From positions 24,365,314-24,429,313 of the forward strand of contig CM019691.1 of NCBI GenBank assembly GCA_009760885.1: DNA of 64,000 bases. Reading direction: 5' to 3'. Below are positions 32,178-43,867 of this stretch, piece after piece; the first letter of the stretch is position 1; the number at the start of each line of letters is the position of its first letter. A program made the position numbers and the translations under genes. The stretch comes from Achatina immaculata. Taxonomy: Eukaryota; Mollusca; Gastropoda; Stylommatophora; Achatinidae. The notes beneath the pieces were generated by a model, which saw only the letters and a list, made by a program, of their open reading frames with translations, ran no database searches and was not told the DNA's origin.

Positions 32178-34959
32178 TTATTTTAATAACCCAGGCTAGT
32201 GCAGTTCTACGATATAAAATCATTATTGTTAACGTTTCCACCAAATTATACTGTTTGTTTTTTCTAGAAGCAAACTTTCAAAATTGACTACAGGCCACAA
32301 AAAAATGTTACCGCTGGCCATGATTTGTCCATATATTCTCTAACCTATAGTTAGAGAAATGCATTTTACGCGGTGGTTAACAGATGTTTTCTGAGCGTCG
32401 TGACTGAGGTCTTGTGCACTGAAAAATTTTCTAATATTAAAACGATTCATTGCTCCTGCTTCTATGGTCTTTAAGTAGGACGTCCATGAGTTCTCGTCCA
32501 TACGTTTGATACTCTCATTCAACACATTATACTACCCACGTTCTTGGACATGTTAATCAACTAAAACAATCAGGGCTGGGTATTCCGTGAATTCTCCCTG
32601 CAGGGCAGCAACAAATTGTCTCCAGTTTTCAAGGTCTCCAACAACTGGTAAAAGGGCCTAGCTCTGTTGCTGGTCATAGAGAGCAGCCTTATTATATTCA
32701 AAGCATGCCCACACGTGTTCGGCCTTTGACATCAGGATGTCCTTCAGCGTTTTTAGACAAATGACCCCAATGTTTTGTTGGTTGCGTATTGCACGTGATA
32801 CGGTATTTAGTTGGGACTTCCATCCATTGTCCTTGGCAAGTCTTAGCTATGTTGGCCCAGCCAGTCTGCTGTCCTACTTGGAATCTATAATTCTTCTCCA
32901 ACATATTTGTGCTCGGCCAGTCGCTCTTCTTCACAGATGTCCACCTTATAGATACTGCAAGTCAGAGAATCCCACCCTCAGGTCTTGACCCAGATTTGAG
33001 TCCCGAAGGGTCTTCAAGTTGGATTCCGAGAAGAAATTATTCAGAAAAAAAATAAAAGAAAGAATAAATTGAAATTGTTTTTAAAAACACGCTATTTTAT
33101 GGTATCCCATTACTTTTTGTTTTCAAAAACAAATATTAAAATAACAATTACCACACTGGCTACTACTAATTGAAACAATTATCTTGAAATCAAATTTAAA
33201 ACAAAAGAAAACAAAAACGTTTTTCATGGGTCAGTGGTTGTTTACCACGACTGGTTAAGGACTGCTCCCAAAAAGAAAAGGAAGAAAGAGTTTGAACCCG
33301 CCCATCTAAGTACAGATTACTGACATTTTGACGAGCAAATGACACTTTTATTTCCTGCGCTTTTTCGTGCATTATTGGCTGACTCCATTTAAGAAAGCCA
33401 ACATTCTGTTGATGCTTCCAGTAGTCTTACTCCTGATCCTCATCTCTTATTTAAATCCAACTCTTAGTGTACATTAAACAAACAAACAAACAAACACACA
33501 TACACACACAAACACACACAAACATGCCACAGATTTTTTTTTCATATTTTCAGACCCAAAACAGAAGAAGACCCAGTTGATTTTGTTTCTTGTATTCATA
33601 GTTTAGATTTCTCCCCCTGCCCGAAGCGTCCGAAACACGAAATTGTGAACGTTGAGCTCTCTGAAATAGGCGGGGGAAAAAGTGCCTATCTTGGAGGAGA
33701 GAGATGAGGTGAGGCCAAAAAAAAAAAAAAGAGGCGAACATTAAAGAGCAAATAGAGAACAAGAGAAATGGAAGAGGAAATGAGAAGATGGCAACGCGGT
33801 TATATTTTGGGGTAAAAAAAAAAGATGACAAATAACGATTAGGAAAGCCTGGAAGACTTTAAAAAATCCTCCGCGAGTTCGCAATGATGCGTGTGTTGTA
33901 GTGGCCACATGTACGGAACATATTTATCCCAAGTGAGCTGTAAAGAATCAAGTCCCTGATAGGAGAATTCTTTTGTTTATTTTATCATCTCTCTGTTACC
34001 CGGCTGACAAATATTACTGAACTAAGCTTTTGTATATTCCCCCCCCCCTTTTTTTTTTTGCTAATGAGGATGAATTGTTGGAGTTTGTTTTGTTTTGTTT
34101 TGTTTTTTACGTGCAGATCGGTTCCAACGCTCGAAATCAGTAGGAAAAGTAGCACACACAGAAAGACAGTGCTAGAAAATAAAACAAATTAACGCACAAC
34201 CAATCTGTTTTACGCTGACACACAATACATATATTTTTTTATTTGGGGGGGGGGGACAAAAGACCAAAAAAAAAACTTGGCATTTAATGGATTTTTGTAG
34301 TAGACTGACAGCCCGGTGTTGTACGAACAGTACCCGTGCCTCAGGTCGGAACAGACTTCGTGACCTTCTTCAAACGCCAGTTCATGAGGTCAGAACAGAT
34401 TTCACGACCTTTTTTTGGTTTTTTTTTTTCAGTAACCAGTTTGCGAGGCCACTGTAAATTTCATGACTTCCATCTCGTGGCGTCAAATTACGACAACGTG
34501 TAACCACACAAGCCCGGAGATTAGCGAGCCAAAGCGGGGGCTTACACTCCAGCTCTTAGCGAGGACTGGTCAGGACATTGTCCGGATAACGATGGATAAC
34601 CATCAGATTGAACCGCCAATGAAGACAGATCGGGATCCAGGTTTGAGGATGCGCAAATAACCACAGAACCAAGAGTTGATCCGAGTCCATGGACTACAGA
34701 TCGATAAGTCAGGCCAAAGCCATCCATCAAGTAGCTGGTATTTAGAGGCGGGGGGGGGGAGAGAAAACAAACCCGAAGTACTCACTCACACTCCCCATAC
34801 AGATCAACATGTCCTACACAAATCCATCTAAGCCGCCTCAGAGTTGCAGCAAAGTTGGACAGAGGTTCATGATTCTGTTTCACGAAAAAGATGGGGGAAA
34901 ATAAAGGAAAGGAGAGAAACTATGATAAAGAATAACGAAAAGAAAAATTTTTTTTATAA
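32178..34959. other. unassigned sequence
   Basis: No gene recognised in 2.8 kb. A 78-codon minus-strand frame at 32698-32934 (with VGQQTGWANIAKTCQGQWME) has balanced composition, but I could not assign it. C-, T- and G-runs at 34040-34059, 34246-34254 and 34751-34759. Confidence 0.4.
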
Positions 34960-34964
34960 ATAGG

Positions 34965-35106
34965 AAACTACGAGGCTTTGGTGCGGTAAAGTAAGAGAAC
35001 AAATTTTGTAGGATTAGACCTCGAAAAAATCGTAGACAAAGCACCTTAGTGAGACGTGAGGGATAGAAAAACCACAAGAGAATTACTTGGGATTCGAACG
35101 CGGATT
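34965..35106 (-). mobile_element. SINE-1, left arm of palindrome
   Basis: Inverted copy of 35142-35285 with only scattered differences over about 125 bp. Includes the complement of the B-box-side GTTCGAATC and of ATTTTTTCGAGGTCTAATCC. Confidence 0.85.
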
Positions 35107-35117
35107 CCGGTCGATAG

Positions 35118-35285
35118 TACGCTGTTCTCTCGTGGCTAGACGGCTGCTCGTCCTACCAGAGTCCGTGTTCGAATCTCAGGTACTTCTCTTGTGGTTTTTC
35201 TTTCTCTCACGTCTCACTAAAGTGCTTTGTCTACGATTTTTTCGAGGTCTAATCCTACAAAATTTGTTCTCTTACTTTAATGAAA
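35118..35285 (+). mobile_element. SINE-1, right arm of palindrome
   Basis: tRNA-like head with GTGGCTAGACGGCTGCTCG (A-box) and GTGTTCGAATCTC (B-box), then TTCTCTTGTGGTTTTTCTTT, CACGTCTCACTAAAGTGC and AGGTCTAATCCTACAAAA. Related to 13553 and 39123. Confidence 0.8.
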
Positions 35286-35360
35286 AGAACACTCCGAAAG
35301 AAAAACAATAACAGTCCAATGTTCCGGCCATGACGTCTTTATAAATGGGATAAAAATGAA
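35283..35360 (-). repeat. dispersed repeat with CCGGAACATTGG motif (copy 2 of 3)
   Basis: GTCCAATGTTCCGGCCATGA then TCTTTATAAATGGGA, related to 11800-11850 and 37140-37180. Follows the SINE palindrome without a gap. Confidence 0.35.
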
Positions 35361-35639
35361 AAAAAAACAAAAAACAAAAACTGACTGCTATCCATTTTGT
35401 ATAAAAGCGCATCTCGGAATGTCAGAACTACATGAAGAGCTTTACCTACAGCAATCACAGGTGTGAAGTTTTGAGACGGCAGTGTTCTATAGCACTTAGC
35501 TTTCAGTTAACTTGCAACATAAATGATCTGTGCACACTAGGAAACAGAAAAGACGTTATAATGGTGAAATCAGAATGTAAAGCCTTTAACACGTCTTAAC
35601 GTTAAGAATGGAGACGATTATCATTGCGGTTGGTTAAAA

Positions 35640-36225
35640 AAAAATGTCAAGATTCGTAACAAAATGGAATAAAAATGGTCAAGAATCATAATAGAGTAGA
35701 ATAAAAATTGCCTAAAATTATAATAACACAGAAGAAAAATAATGAAGAACCATAATAGCATTGAATAAAAATAATAAAAAATCATAATAAACTGGAATAA
35801 AAATAGTCAATAACCCCGATAAACTGGAGTAAAAATTAATCGAGAAATGTAATAACGTGGAATAAAAATAATCAACATTTGTAATAACGTGGAATAAAAA
35901 TAATCAACAAATGTAATACATGGAATAAAAATAATCATCAAATGTAATAACATGGAATAAAAATAATCAACAAATGTAATAACGTGGAATAAAAGTAATC
36001 AACAAAGGAAATAACGTGGAATAAAAATAATCAAGAGTAATAATAACATAGAAAAAACAGTAATAAAAATCACAATAAAATGATAAAATGTGATTTTTTT
36101 AAAAAGGTGGCATAAAATAATCAAGATTCATAATTACATAGAGTAAAAATAAAAGGTTATAATAAAATGGAATGAAAAAAATCAACATTCACAATAAATC
36201 TGAATAAATAGTCAAGAATTAACCT
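35640..36225. repeat. 32-bp AT-rich minisatellite, about 18 units
   Basis: GTGGAATAAAAATAATCAAC followed by AAATGTAATAAC repeats every 31-33 bp (for example 35857, 35889, 35920), with decay toward both ends. No unique spacers. Confidence 0.9.
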
Positions 36226-37029
36226 ATATTTATTTAAAATTTTTAACTTACAGTATATAACAGCATTTATACATCTGAAATTATTAAAGTTTAAAATTTG
36301 TGAGAAGACTTTTTGGGACACCCTGTACAGATAAGAAACGGCATGGAGTGTTGAGCAGTGCTTCTTAGACCAAAGCCGTGAAGAATCTTCTCATTTACTA
36401 TATTATGCAGTCAACGAACTTGTCATACACGTTTTGCCCCCAAAATTATCTTAACAAGCTGCCGGCCAGAAACTCCATGGCACATCTTCCTGTCCTCCGT
36501 TTGACGGTGCAATCAATGCAGATTGCTTTCTGTGATGGCAGCCGGTAAAAGCCTTTCGACATATTTGTAGCGATGAAAAAAGAATAATCGCAAATAAAAA
36601 TGATATTAAGAAAAATATGTCTGCTATATTTCCTTAATGACCCAACACAAGAAGTCGACCCAGTCGCTTCCGCTTTATTTAGCTGGTTACAAGCGAGATA
36701 TCTCTCGTTGCACTGGCGAGGGTCACGTCATTGTGAATTCTATCAAAATGGGTACTTGTGAGTAGATTTCATCAGGCCTATTGAAGAAGGGGCTGTGCTC
36801 TTAGGGCCCATGCTGCCGAGCAGCCTTTATTTCTTTCTTTCTTTCTTTTCCCCTTTCCTTTCTCATTACAGACAAGATTCAAGAAAACACTATAGTGCTT
36901 TGATTACAGTTTGGATAGCGGGGCCCACAGTAACCGACCCCGAGGCCCATCATGGGGTTTCAAGGCCCTGTGTTTCAGCTGAAGGTATTCTGAATAAAAC
37001 GAAGCGCTCTTTGTTGAGCTGTACGCGTG
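36226..37029. other. unassigned, one possible transposon end
   Basis: At 36307-36329 CTTTTTGGGACACCCTGTA resembles the terminal inverted repeat of mariner-like elements, but no partner end was found. Nothing else recognised. Confidence 0.35.
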
Positions 37030-37049
37030 CTTTAAAGATTAGATAAAAA

Positions 37050-37290
37050 AAAAAGAAGAAAGGAAAAGAGAGTATTATAATAGGAAATAACGAAAAGAAC
37101 ATCCAGAAATAAAATTTAAAAAAAACAAACAACCACCCAATATTTCGGACATAAAGCCTTTATAAATGACAAAAGAGAGGTTAACACCACGTACATAATT
37201 TACAAAAATAAAACCTCTGATGCAATCGATTCCCTACGAAAGTGCAACCCAGAATGCAAAAGCTTCAGGAACCATTTTACCTGCTGCAAG
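37050..37290 (-). repeat. dispersed repeat with CCGAAATATTGGG motif (copy 3 of 3)
   Basis: A-rich AGGAAATAACGAAAAGAAC block, then CCCAATATTTCGGACATAAA and GCCTTTATAAATGAC. It is the clearest of three related copies. On the minus strand the layout ATAAAGGC...GTCCGAAA is like a degenerate hammerhead core. Confidence 0.4.
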
Positions 37291-37729
37291 AACGGGTCAC
37301 TGGTCTGAAATGTTGGGAAGACAAGTGTCCCATTTCATTTTCCCATGAAATGAATTACTCCTGTTCATTTCTGAACTTCATGTGCTATTTTAAAGAGCAG
37401 TGAATGTAAAATTGCCTTACTATAAATTCTTTACTCGATCTAAACTAGGAAGTTCTTCGATCTAGGCTTGTAAATGTATTGAAGAAAGTTTTTTCCACTT
37501 TTTTTTTTTGTTTCGTTTTTAGCTCTCCCGGTGCAGTCCTTCTTTTTGTGTGTGTGCCTTCTTTAGTTTACTGTTTTCATTGTTATTTTATTACTAGGTC
37601 GTTGTATATTCTGTGTTCGAAATATATAGTTCGTAAATACTGCCTAATTTAGTGAACACGTACCTGAATCATGTCTAAGAGAGACCTAGGGGTATGGTCA
37701 GTGGTCTCCTTCCCCCGACCGGTGAAAGA

Positions 37730-38205
37730 GATGCTGCCCGTTACTTGGCAATCAGCGACCCATCAACCATCAAGGTTGTTGAACCATAACTGACCAACAC
37801 CCTGTCCGAATCCTCCGTTGTAACCCCATCTCAACAGTAACAGGCCTAGTCTGGCTGAGGGGGGGGGCAGGGACCGCCATAGTTCCCATGGTGGTGGAGC
37901 CTGCTAAGAAGTATTGCACAACCTCTGGTTTTTAGCTCCGTTCAGAAACTGAAAGAATAGCCGCCATAGCGGGCTCCCAGGTCGACATGTTGCTGTGCCT
38001 CGACATCCTCGCTTCAGCTGCAAAGAACGTCAGGTCGCAGTTCCAGGAAGATTGAAGAAGAGAAGCAGAGGAAGAAGAAGAAGAAGAAGAAGAAGAAAAA
38101 GAAGAAGAAAAAGAAAAAGAAAAAGAAAAAGAAAAAGAAGAAGAAGAAGAAGAACAAGAAGAAAAAGAACAAGAAGAACAAGAAGAAGAAGAAGAAGAAA
38201 ATCAC
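37730..38205 (+). mobile_element. family B repeat with long (GAA)n tail
   Basis: Longest family B copy seen: AACAGGCCTAGTCTGGCTGA, CCATGGTGGTGGAGCCTGC, AAGAAGTATTGCACAACC, CTCGACATCCTCGC, GCTGCAAAGAACG, CGCAGTTCCAGGAAGATTG, then GAA/GAAAAA repeats from 38053 to 38200. The Arg/Lys-rich frame over the tail is not a gene. Confidence 0.8.
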
Positions 38206-38984
38206 GTGATTATGTTTTTGTTCGCAAACTTTTTTTAAATATAGCGAGGTGTTTCAAAAGAAAGTATAAAGAATTTTAAAATTCACTTTTATGTATTTAT
38301 ATTTTACAGTTGAGAGGTAACATTATTTACAATAATATAAATTTAGTTTACAATTTCAAAGCATGTTTCATTCCAAATATGAATGCACAATCAACATCTC
38401 CCATCTTTGGCTTTAAAGGACATAGTATCAGGTTGTCTTATGTACCCAGTTCTTTACTCTTTCAGTATAAAGTTCATTCCTTTGTTGGGTCACTCCTTTG
38501 TTGATTCGTTTATTTGTTCGTTTGCTCATTTTGTAACACCACATACCAGTACACACGTGGATCCTTCTTTGACTGCATGCGTGTGTGGACGTGTGTTTCT
38601 TTAATTCTGTATAAGTGATCGAAAGGTAGAGAAAAGGTATTAAATAAAGTCCTACCCCAGCTGTGGTTATGGCTGCCACAACTACGTGAACACCCTTCAT
38701 GCAGGGACGGTGGGACATCTTTCTGTCTCCGGCAACCTTGAGCAGTGAAACCTAATGAAATTCACTGGCAACATGAAATTTCAGTACAGTGATGCATATC
38801 TGTGACCGCAGCAGGTTTGAGTGAAGTAGAAAGTTTCGAAGTGCCCTAATTTTAGTACCTGACTCTCCGCGTCTAGGTCAGGAACACTGAGTAGTGATAC
38901 CAGAGAGATTGCAGAAGTTGAACTCATTGTGATGGAAGATCATCGAGTAGCCATGAAGTAAACGGCCAGAGTTCTGAAGATTAG
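38206..38984. other. unassigned sequence
   Basis: No gene recognised. Minus- and plus-strand frames of 64-96 codons have no domain I know. Confidence 0.4.
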
Positions 38985-39122
38985 TCGTAAATAGAAAACG
39001 AAGAAGACCTAGACTTACTTGGAGAAGAGAAATTATGACAGTGCTCAGAGACAAGGGATACACGTGGAAGGAAGCAGATAATAATTCCAAGAACAGGGGT
39101 GACTGGAGCTCCTTTATCCATG
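38985..39122 (+). pseudogene. LINE RT C-terminal tail fragment
   Basis: Reads KRRRPRLTWRREIMTVLRDK, then GYTWKEADNNSKNRGDWSSF and IHGLCS, homologous to 53110-53230. This is the arginine-rich post-RT tail. It joins a 5'-truncated SINE at 39123 without a gap. Confidence 0.65.
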
Positions 39123-39290
39123 GCCTATGCTCGTCCTACTGGAGTCCGTGTTCGAATCCCAGGTAATTCTCTTGTGATTTTTCTTTCTCTCATGTCTCAT
39201 TAAAGCGCTCGGTCTACGATTTTTTTCGAGGTCTAATCCTACAAAACTGTGTTCTCTTACTTTACCGTACGAAAGCCTCGTAGTTTCCTA
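39123..39290 (+). mobile_element. SINE-1, 5'-truncated copy
   Basis: Begins GCTCGTCCTACTGGAGTCC, lacking the A-box, then GTGTTCGAATCCCAGG and the family body to TACTTTACCGTACG. Matches 35142-35280. Confidence 0.8.
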
Positions 39291-40659
39291 TTTATTAAAA
39301 ACAATTGTCATTAGTAACAATGTTGTCAGCTTACATGACAATGAAATAATGCTTAGAATTTCTATCGCAATTGTAAGATTTCCATTTGGGTCACCTTCAT
39401 ACAAAAATTAATAAAATGCTATGAATCCTTGGAGTGCATAAATTACAGAAGTAGAATGTTTAGAACGGGAATACAATTTGGATTATTCGGCATTCCGAAA
39501 TGGGAGTATTCATTATCTAATTTAGTCTGTTGAATTTATAAAGGATGAACGCTTGATTAATTCCAACACTGGAATGAACCTTGGCAGCTTTAAACCAGAC
39601 TGTGCTCTTGTATTCAGAATTTATCCTTCCACATGTGGCGTTAGGCGTTGTGGGCAGTTTCATTTTAGATTTCTGGCACCGGTCAATTACAATTCCCATT
39701 CCCGTAGGACACCTTTAACATAATCTAGTTATATTCTTCTTGGACGCCCTTCTGGGCAGACATTGTATATCTTCTTCTTGGACGCCCTCTTGGGCAGACA
39801 TTGTATCTCCTGCCGCTGAAGGACTGTGATAGTAACTGATCATGTTGCTCTCTGATGAGTTCCTTCTCACCCGCATGTTTACTGCATGCTGTGGTACGCT
39901 GTTGCAACGAGGGTCTTATGATATCATGTCTCATACCATCTCGTAAAATGAGACTGGCAGCTCTTCTCAGACACCTAATGTGATTTACAGTTCATTAGCC
40001 TATATGTTTTCCTGACATTCGATAACATAGATTTGATAGAATATTCTGTTCACTGTCTGTCGTTTTGCTTCCACGGAGGTTTTTATAGCGCTTAGTGCAG
40101 TTCCTAGTGGGAGAAATACCCGAACTGTAAAACCCCGTAATCCTACTTGTATACTGTGTATTTATATCAGCAGTTTACGAAATCATACCCGCGTGTTATT
40201 TCAGTTTTCCTGATGCATTATTTTCTTTCTTACATCTAGTCCGTGAATCTTACTTTCAAAATTACGTTTTCGTCGTCACAAAAGATCATATTTTGTTTGG
40301 CTGTTATTGATATTACCACAAGAGAGAACAAGGTCTTGATAAGTATAAACCGATATATTTGGTTTTGCTTTTATGAATCACTCTGGTACGGTTGTGTGAG
40401 TAGCTATAATCTATTCATGTGCATGTGTTCAGCACTGTAGATGTCAATTATCAGTTATAAATTATATCCCGCATTTATGTTTTACCTGCTGTTAAAGTAC
40501 TCGAGGGACTTCTGTCTGTACTTGTTCATCTGTTTCGTTTCTTTGTATCTGCCGATGTAAATGTGCGGTTATTTCGTTATGTCCTTGGAGAGTAAGATTA
40601 CCACCATGGGTTAACCGCGGCGGTCTCATTACAAAGAAGCTGAGTTCATTCACTTTCAT
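39291..40659 (-). other. mostly unassigned; possible LINE remnant at 39730-40000
   Basis: A 51-bp tandem duplication with CTTCTTGGACGCCCT and GGGCAGACATTGTAT lies at 39725-39810. Minus-strand pieces such as CLRRAASLILRDGM and RPSLQQRTTA resemble an RT C-terminal region, at low confidence. The rest is unrecognised. Confidence 0.3.
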
Positions 40660-40825
40660 CTATTCTACATGAGAGTGGAGTCAGGCTAGTCATTCTACAT
40701 GACAGTGAAGTCAGGCTAGTCATACTACATGACAGTGGAGTCAGGCTAGTCATACTACATGAGAGTGGAGTCAAACTAGTCATTTTACATCAGAGTAGAG
40801 TTAGGCTAGTCATTCTACATACGTG
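40660..40825. repeat. 30-bp minisatellite, about 5 units
   Basis: CTACATGAGAGTGGAGTCAG followed by GCTAGTCATT repeats every 30 bp. Confidence 0.9.
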
Positions 40826-40829
40826 TAGA

Positions 40830-40978
40830 GGCAAACCAGACATCCCCCCACATACACAAGAATATGATACTTAGTATGGCAAACCAGACGGCCTCAACAT
40901 ACACAAGAATATGATACTTAGTTTGGCCAACCAAACACCCCCTCATACACAAGAATATGATACTTAGTTTGAAAAACG
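40830..40978. repeat. about 50-bp tandem repeat, 3 units
   Basis: ACACAAGAATATGATACTTA then GTTTGGCAAACCAGAC recurs three times immediately after the 30-bp array. Confidence 0.85.
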
Positions 40979-41264
40979 AGATACTCCACATTCAGATTCT
41001 GGCAACCATAGGTGATGGCCAACAGGTGGTGGATCGTGCTGACAGTGTTAGCCTCTTCAGGGAGCTTGGAATTTAAGCGGTCTCTCAAGGTCAAATGGCA
41101 TCGCTGTCTCGGATGTACCAGCTGAGAGTGAAGAATGGCATGGGAAGGAATGAGCAGTGCTCCCGGCGCGTGAGTGGAATCATCAAATGAACACCGAACT
41201 GAGTCGCTGCACGCTGGGGAGGAGATCGGAGCACATATGGACGTGTCGGGAGTGCAATGATGAT

Positions 41265-41395
41265 GGTCCATAACATAACATAACACACTATAACATAACA
41301 TAACACAGAATAACATGACACAACAAAGCACAAAACACCAGAACGCAACATAACATAACATAGCATAATATAACATAACATAATCGGATACTCCA
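41265..41395. repeat. (ATAAC)n simple repeat
   Basis: Degenerate ATAACATAACAC pentamer repeats. The minus-strand frame (CYVMLCYVML) is a by-product. Confidence 0.9.
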
Positions 41396-42394
41396 CATCA
41401 GCGACTCTCAACATGGAAGCAAGTGTTACCGCGTGAAGAAACTTCAAGTTAAAGTTTCAGTAATTACCACCGTAAAAGAATGTATAATGGTGAACATCTT
41501 TTCTGTGTGATGATTTAGCACTTTATGCCTGTCATTTTATTTATTTATTTCATATTTTTAAGTGAAAAAAATGAATTAAAAAATATAAACTTCGAAATTA
41601 AATAATTAAAATGCAAGCAGTTGAACTGAACGCTCAATAATAGCACCATATAATATGAACATGGCAAAATTCTAAAACGGCATTGTCCGTTTTTTTGGTC
41701 AAGAAGGATCATGTACCAAAAGACGGAAATTTCCGTTTTTGGTCCACTAGGTGTCCTTCAAGTCCAGTGGCTGCCTTTTGTTCTAGGGGGAGAGAGAGAA
41801 ATGTTTAAGACTCTGGGACTATGTCCCAAATCTTTCTCTGACGTGGAACAGTGCTTCTCAGAGTCTCAGGTCCCAATTCTTCCTTTTCAACCCAGACTGT
41901 CCCTCCCTCTTCTCTGAAACATTCCCTATGTATTAATCATTTATTTATTTATCAATTATAAATTGATTACTTGAACAAATGTAACACGCTGGAAAATATA
42001 TATAGGCTAAATACAATACGGACATGCGCAATGTAGCTGATACTATTGCAAATAGACGTAAGTGCTTTTAATCGAGTTTCACCAATTTCTGGTATTCTAG
42101 CAGTCTCTTAAACCTACCCGTCATCTCAGTTTTCCTGACATGTCTTTTTTTCTGCTTCCTTTTTTTTACAACTATTTCGTGACTCTTACACTTTTCGAAT
42201 TATGTTTTAATCATTATAAAACACAGGTTTGTTTTTTCTTTTGTCTTCTATTGATATTTATAAGTATCTTCTTCTTCAGCTTTCAGAGCTATTTAGGGTC
42301 ATTTCTGCAGATAAAGTTCGCCTCCATTCCTCTCTATTCTTAATCTCTCCAGCTGGTAACACCAATTTCTTTATATCCTCTTCTGTGTTGTTTT
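41396..42394. other. unassigned sequence
   Basis: No gene recognised. Confidence 0.4.
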
Positions 42395-42590
42395 TCATCT
42401 CTGTCTTGATCTACCCCTTGGTCTTGTTTCCCTCATCTCTTGTGTATACATAATTTTTGTTTGTCTGTTCTCTTCCATTCTTTCTATATGGCTCAACCAG
42501 CGTAGTCTGTTCAGTTTCAAAACATTTATAATTCGTTGGGATTTAAATAAGCTCAGCGTTCTTTCTAGCTCTCCATTCAATTATTACAGG
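42395..42590 (-). pseudogene. LINE RT C-terminal fragment
   Basis: Minus strand reads INVLKLNRLRWLSHIERMEE, then NRQTKIMYTQEMRETRPRGR and SRQR. This is the RLRWLGHIERM / RPRGRPR tail pattern of jockey-like and related non-LTR elements. About 60 codons, no RT core. Confidence 0.7.
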
Positions 42591-42799
42591 TATAACCAAT
42601 ATATTATTTATTGTTTTCATTGGTATTATTGCAAGTATAAACCATTCATTGTAAGGAAAAGTGTGCTCCAATGCTACATAGAGCCAGCTCAGATCTGTAA
42701 TGTGAAGCCTGAACAGTTACTAAAGAGACACAGCGACGTCAGTAAGTCACGGAAATGTCGTTTCTTAGTTTGTGGTTTCTTTAAAAAAAAAAAAACAAC

Positions 42800-43135
42800 G
42801 TTAAGGACATCATGGACGGTAAAAAAAATCAAATGAAGAGGTTCAGAGAGAGACCGATTCGAGAAGACAAATAATTATAACAGTCACGAAAAGGCAGCCT
42901 AAATTTATAGGACATATCGTGAGATACATGCCATGAGAAAAGGCAAACTAGAACACACTGTGACAGCAGAGGGGAAAAGAGGCCGAGGTAGACCAGAAGA
43001 GAAAATCCTGGGTGGATTGGGAAAATGGTATGAAAAGAGAACGCCAGTACAACTCATATAGGCAACACACAACGGAGAGTTGTAACGATCACCAACGCCA
43101 GGAAGCGCGGCACTTGATAGACGGATTTTAGTTGA
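42800..43135 (+). pseudogene. LINE RT C-terminal fragment
   Basis: Plus-strand reading in shifting frames gives TSWTVKK, RQPKFIGHIVR, MRKGKLEHTVTAEGKRGRGR and an EKILGGLGKWYEKR end. It aligns with 57700-58030 of the larger RT pseudogene and ends in NARKRGT-like sequence as that copy does. No intact frame. Confidence 0.65.
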
Positions 43136-43867
43136 AAGAAACTGGAACGATGTTACTCTGTAATTTAAAAATATAGGATGCGTTAGAAATATGTTACTTT
43201 TCACTATATTTATACTGTCTAAACGGCGTTCTGTGCATTCATAGGCGTAGATGCGCAAGGTCTACCAACACTGCCATTGCTGTTTGGAAGCGAAAGAGTT
43301 AAAGAAATTTAAACAGTGAAAAACTGTTGTTGCGTTTCATTATAATAGCACTTTCCGTCCTAGAAGACAAATTGAAGCAGGCAGATATCAACTGTTGGGG
43401 AACTTAACTGAGCTAAACAGCTTTTTTTATGACTGATCCACCATTACTGGACCTGCACCACTGGCCATAGTAACAGCATAAAAAAAACAATGTTTGTTTT
43501 CCAAGGTCCATTCTTGTTTACGCTTGCGCAAGATTCATTATCAGGTTCCATTAGGTTCTGCTGTAAGAGCAGTGTTTGTTTATCCCACCAGAACATGTGA
43601 AAACCTTCTCTATTTTGTCTAACGAATCACAGCCTTGTTTACATGTCTGGGAAAGTTTGAAATCACATCATTCCTCGTGATGGGCTTCGTCTAGCTCTCC
43701 AAGTTTGTCACTTATTCCTGGCCATCTCTTGTGCCTTTGGGCTGAGAAATTTCGTACCACGTGGTTGCTGCTAAGTCATGCTCTTTGCACAACATCACTT
43801 CCGTTCAAAATCGCATTGTGTAATCTTCCAAACATGTCTGCCTGAATGCATTAGTTATGTATTTGCA
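43136..43867. other. unassigned sequence
   Basis: No gene recognised. Confidence 0.4.

Noticed and set aside
36307..36329. Complete mariner-like element ending at CACCCTGTA
   Set aside because: Only one end is visible; no inverted partner or transposase found nearby, so it is noted only as a possible solo end.
38014..38279. Arg/Lys-rich or poly-Phe frames
   Set aside because: They sit on the (GAA)n tail of a family B copy.
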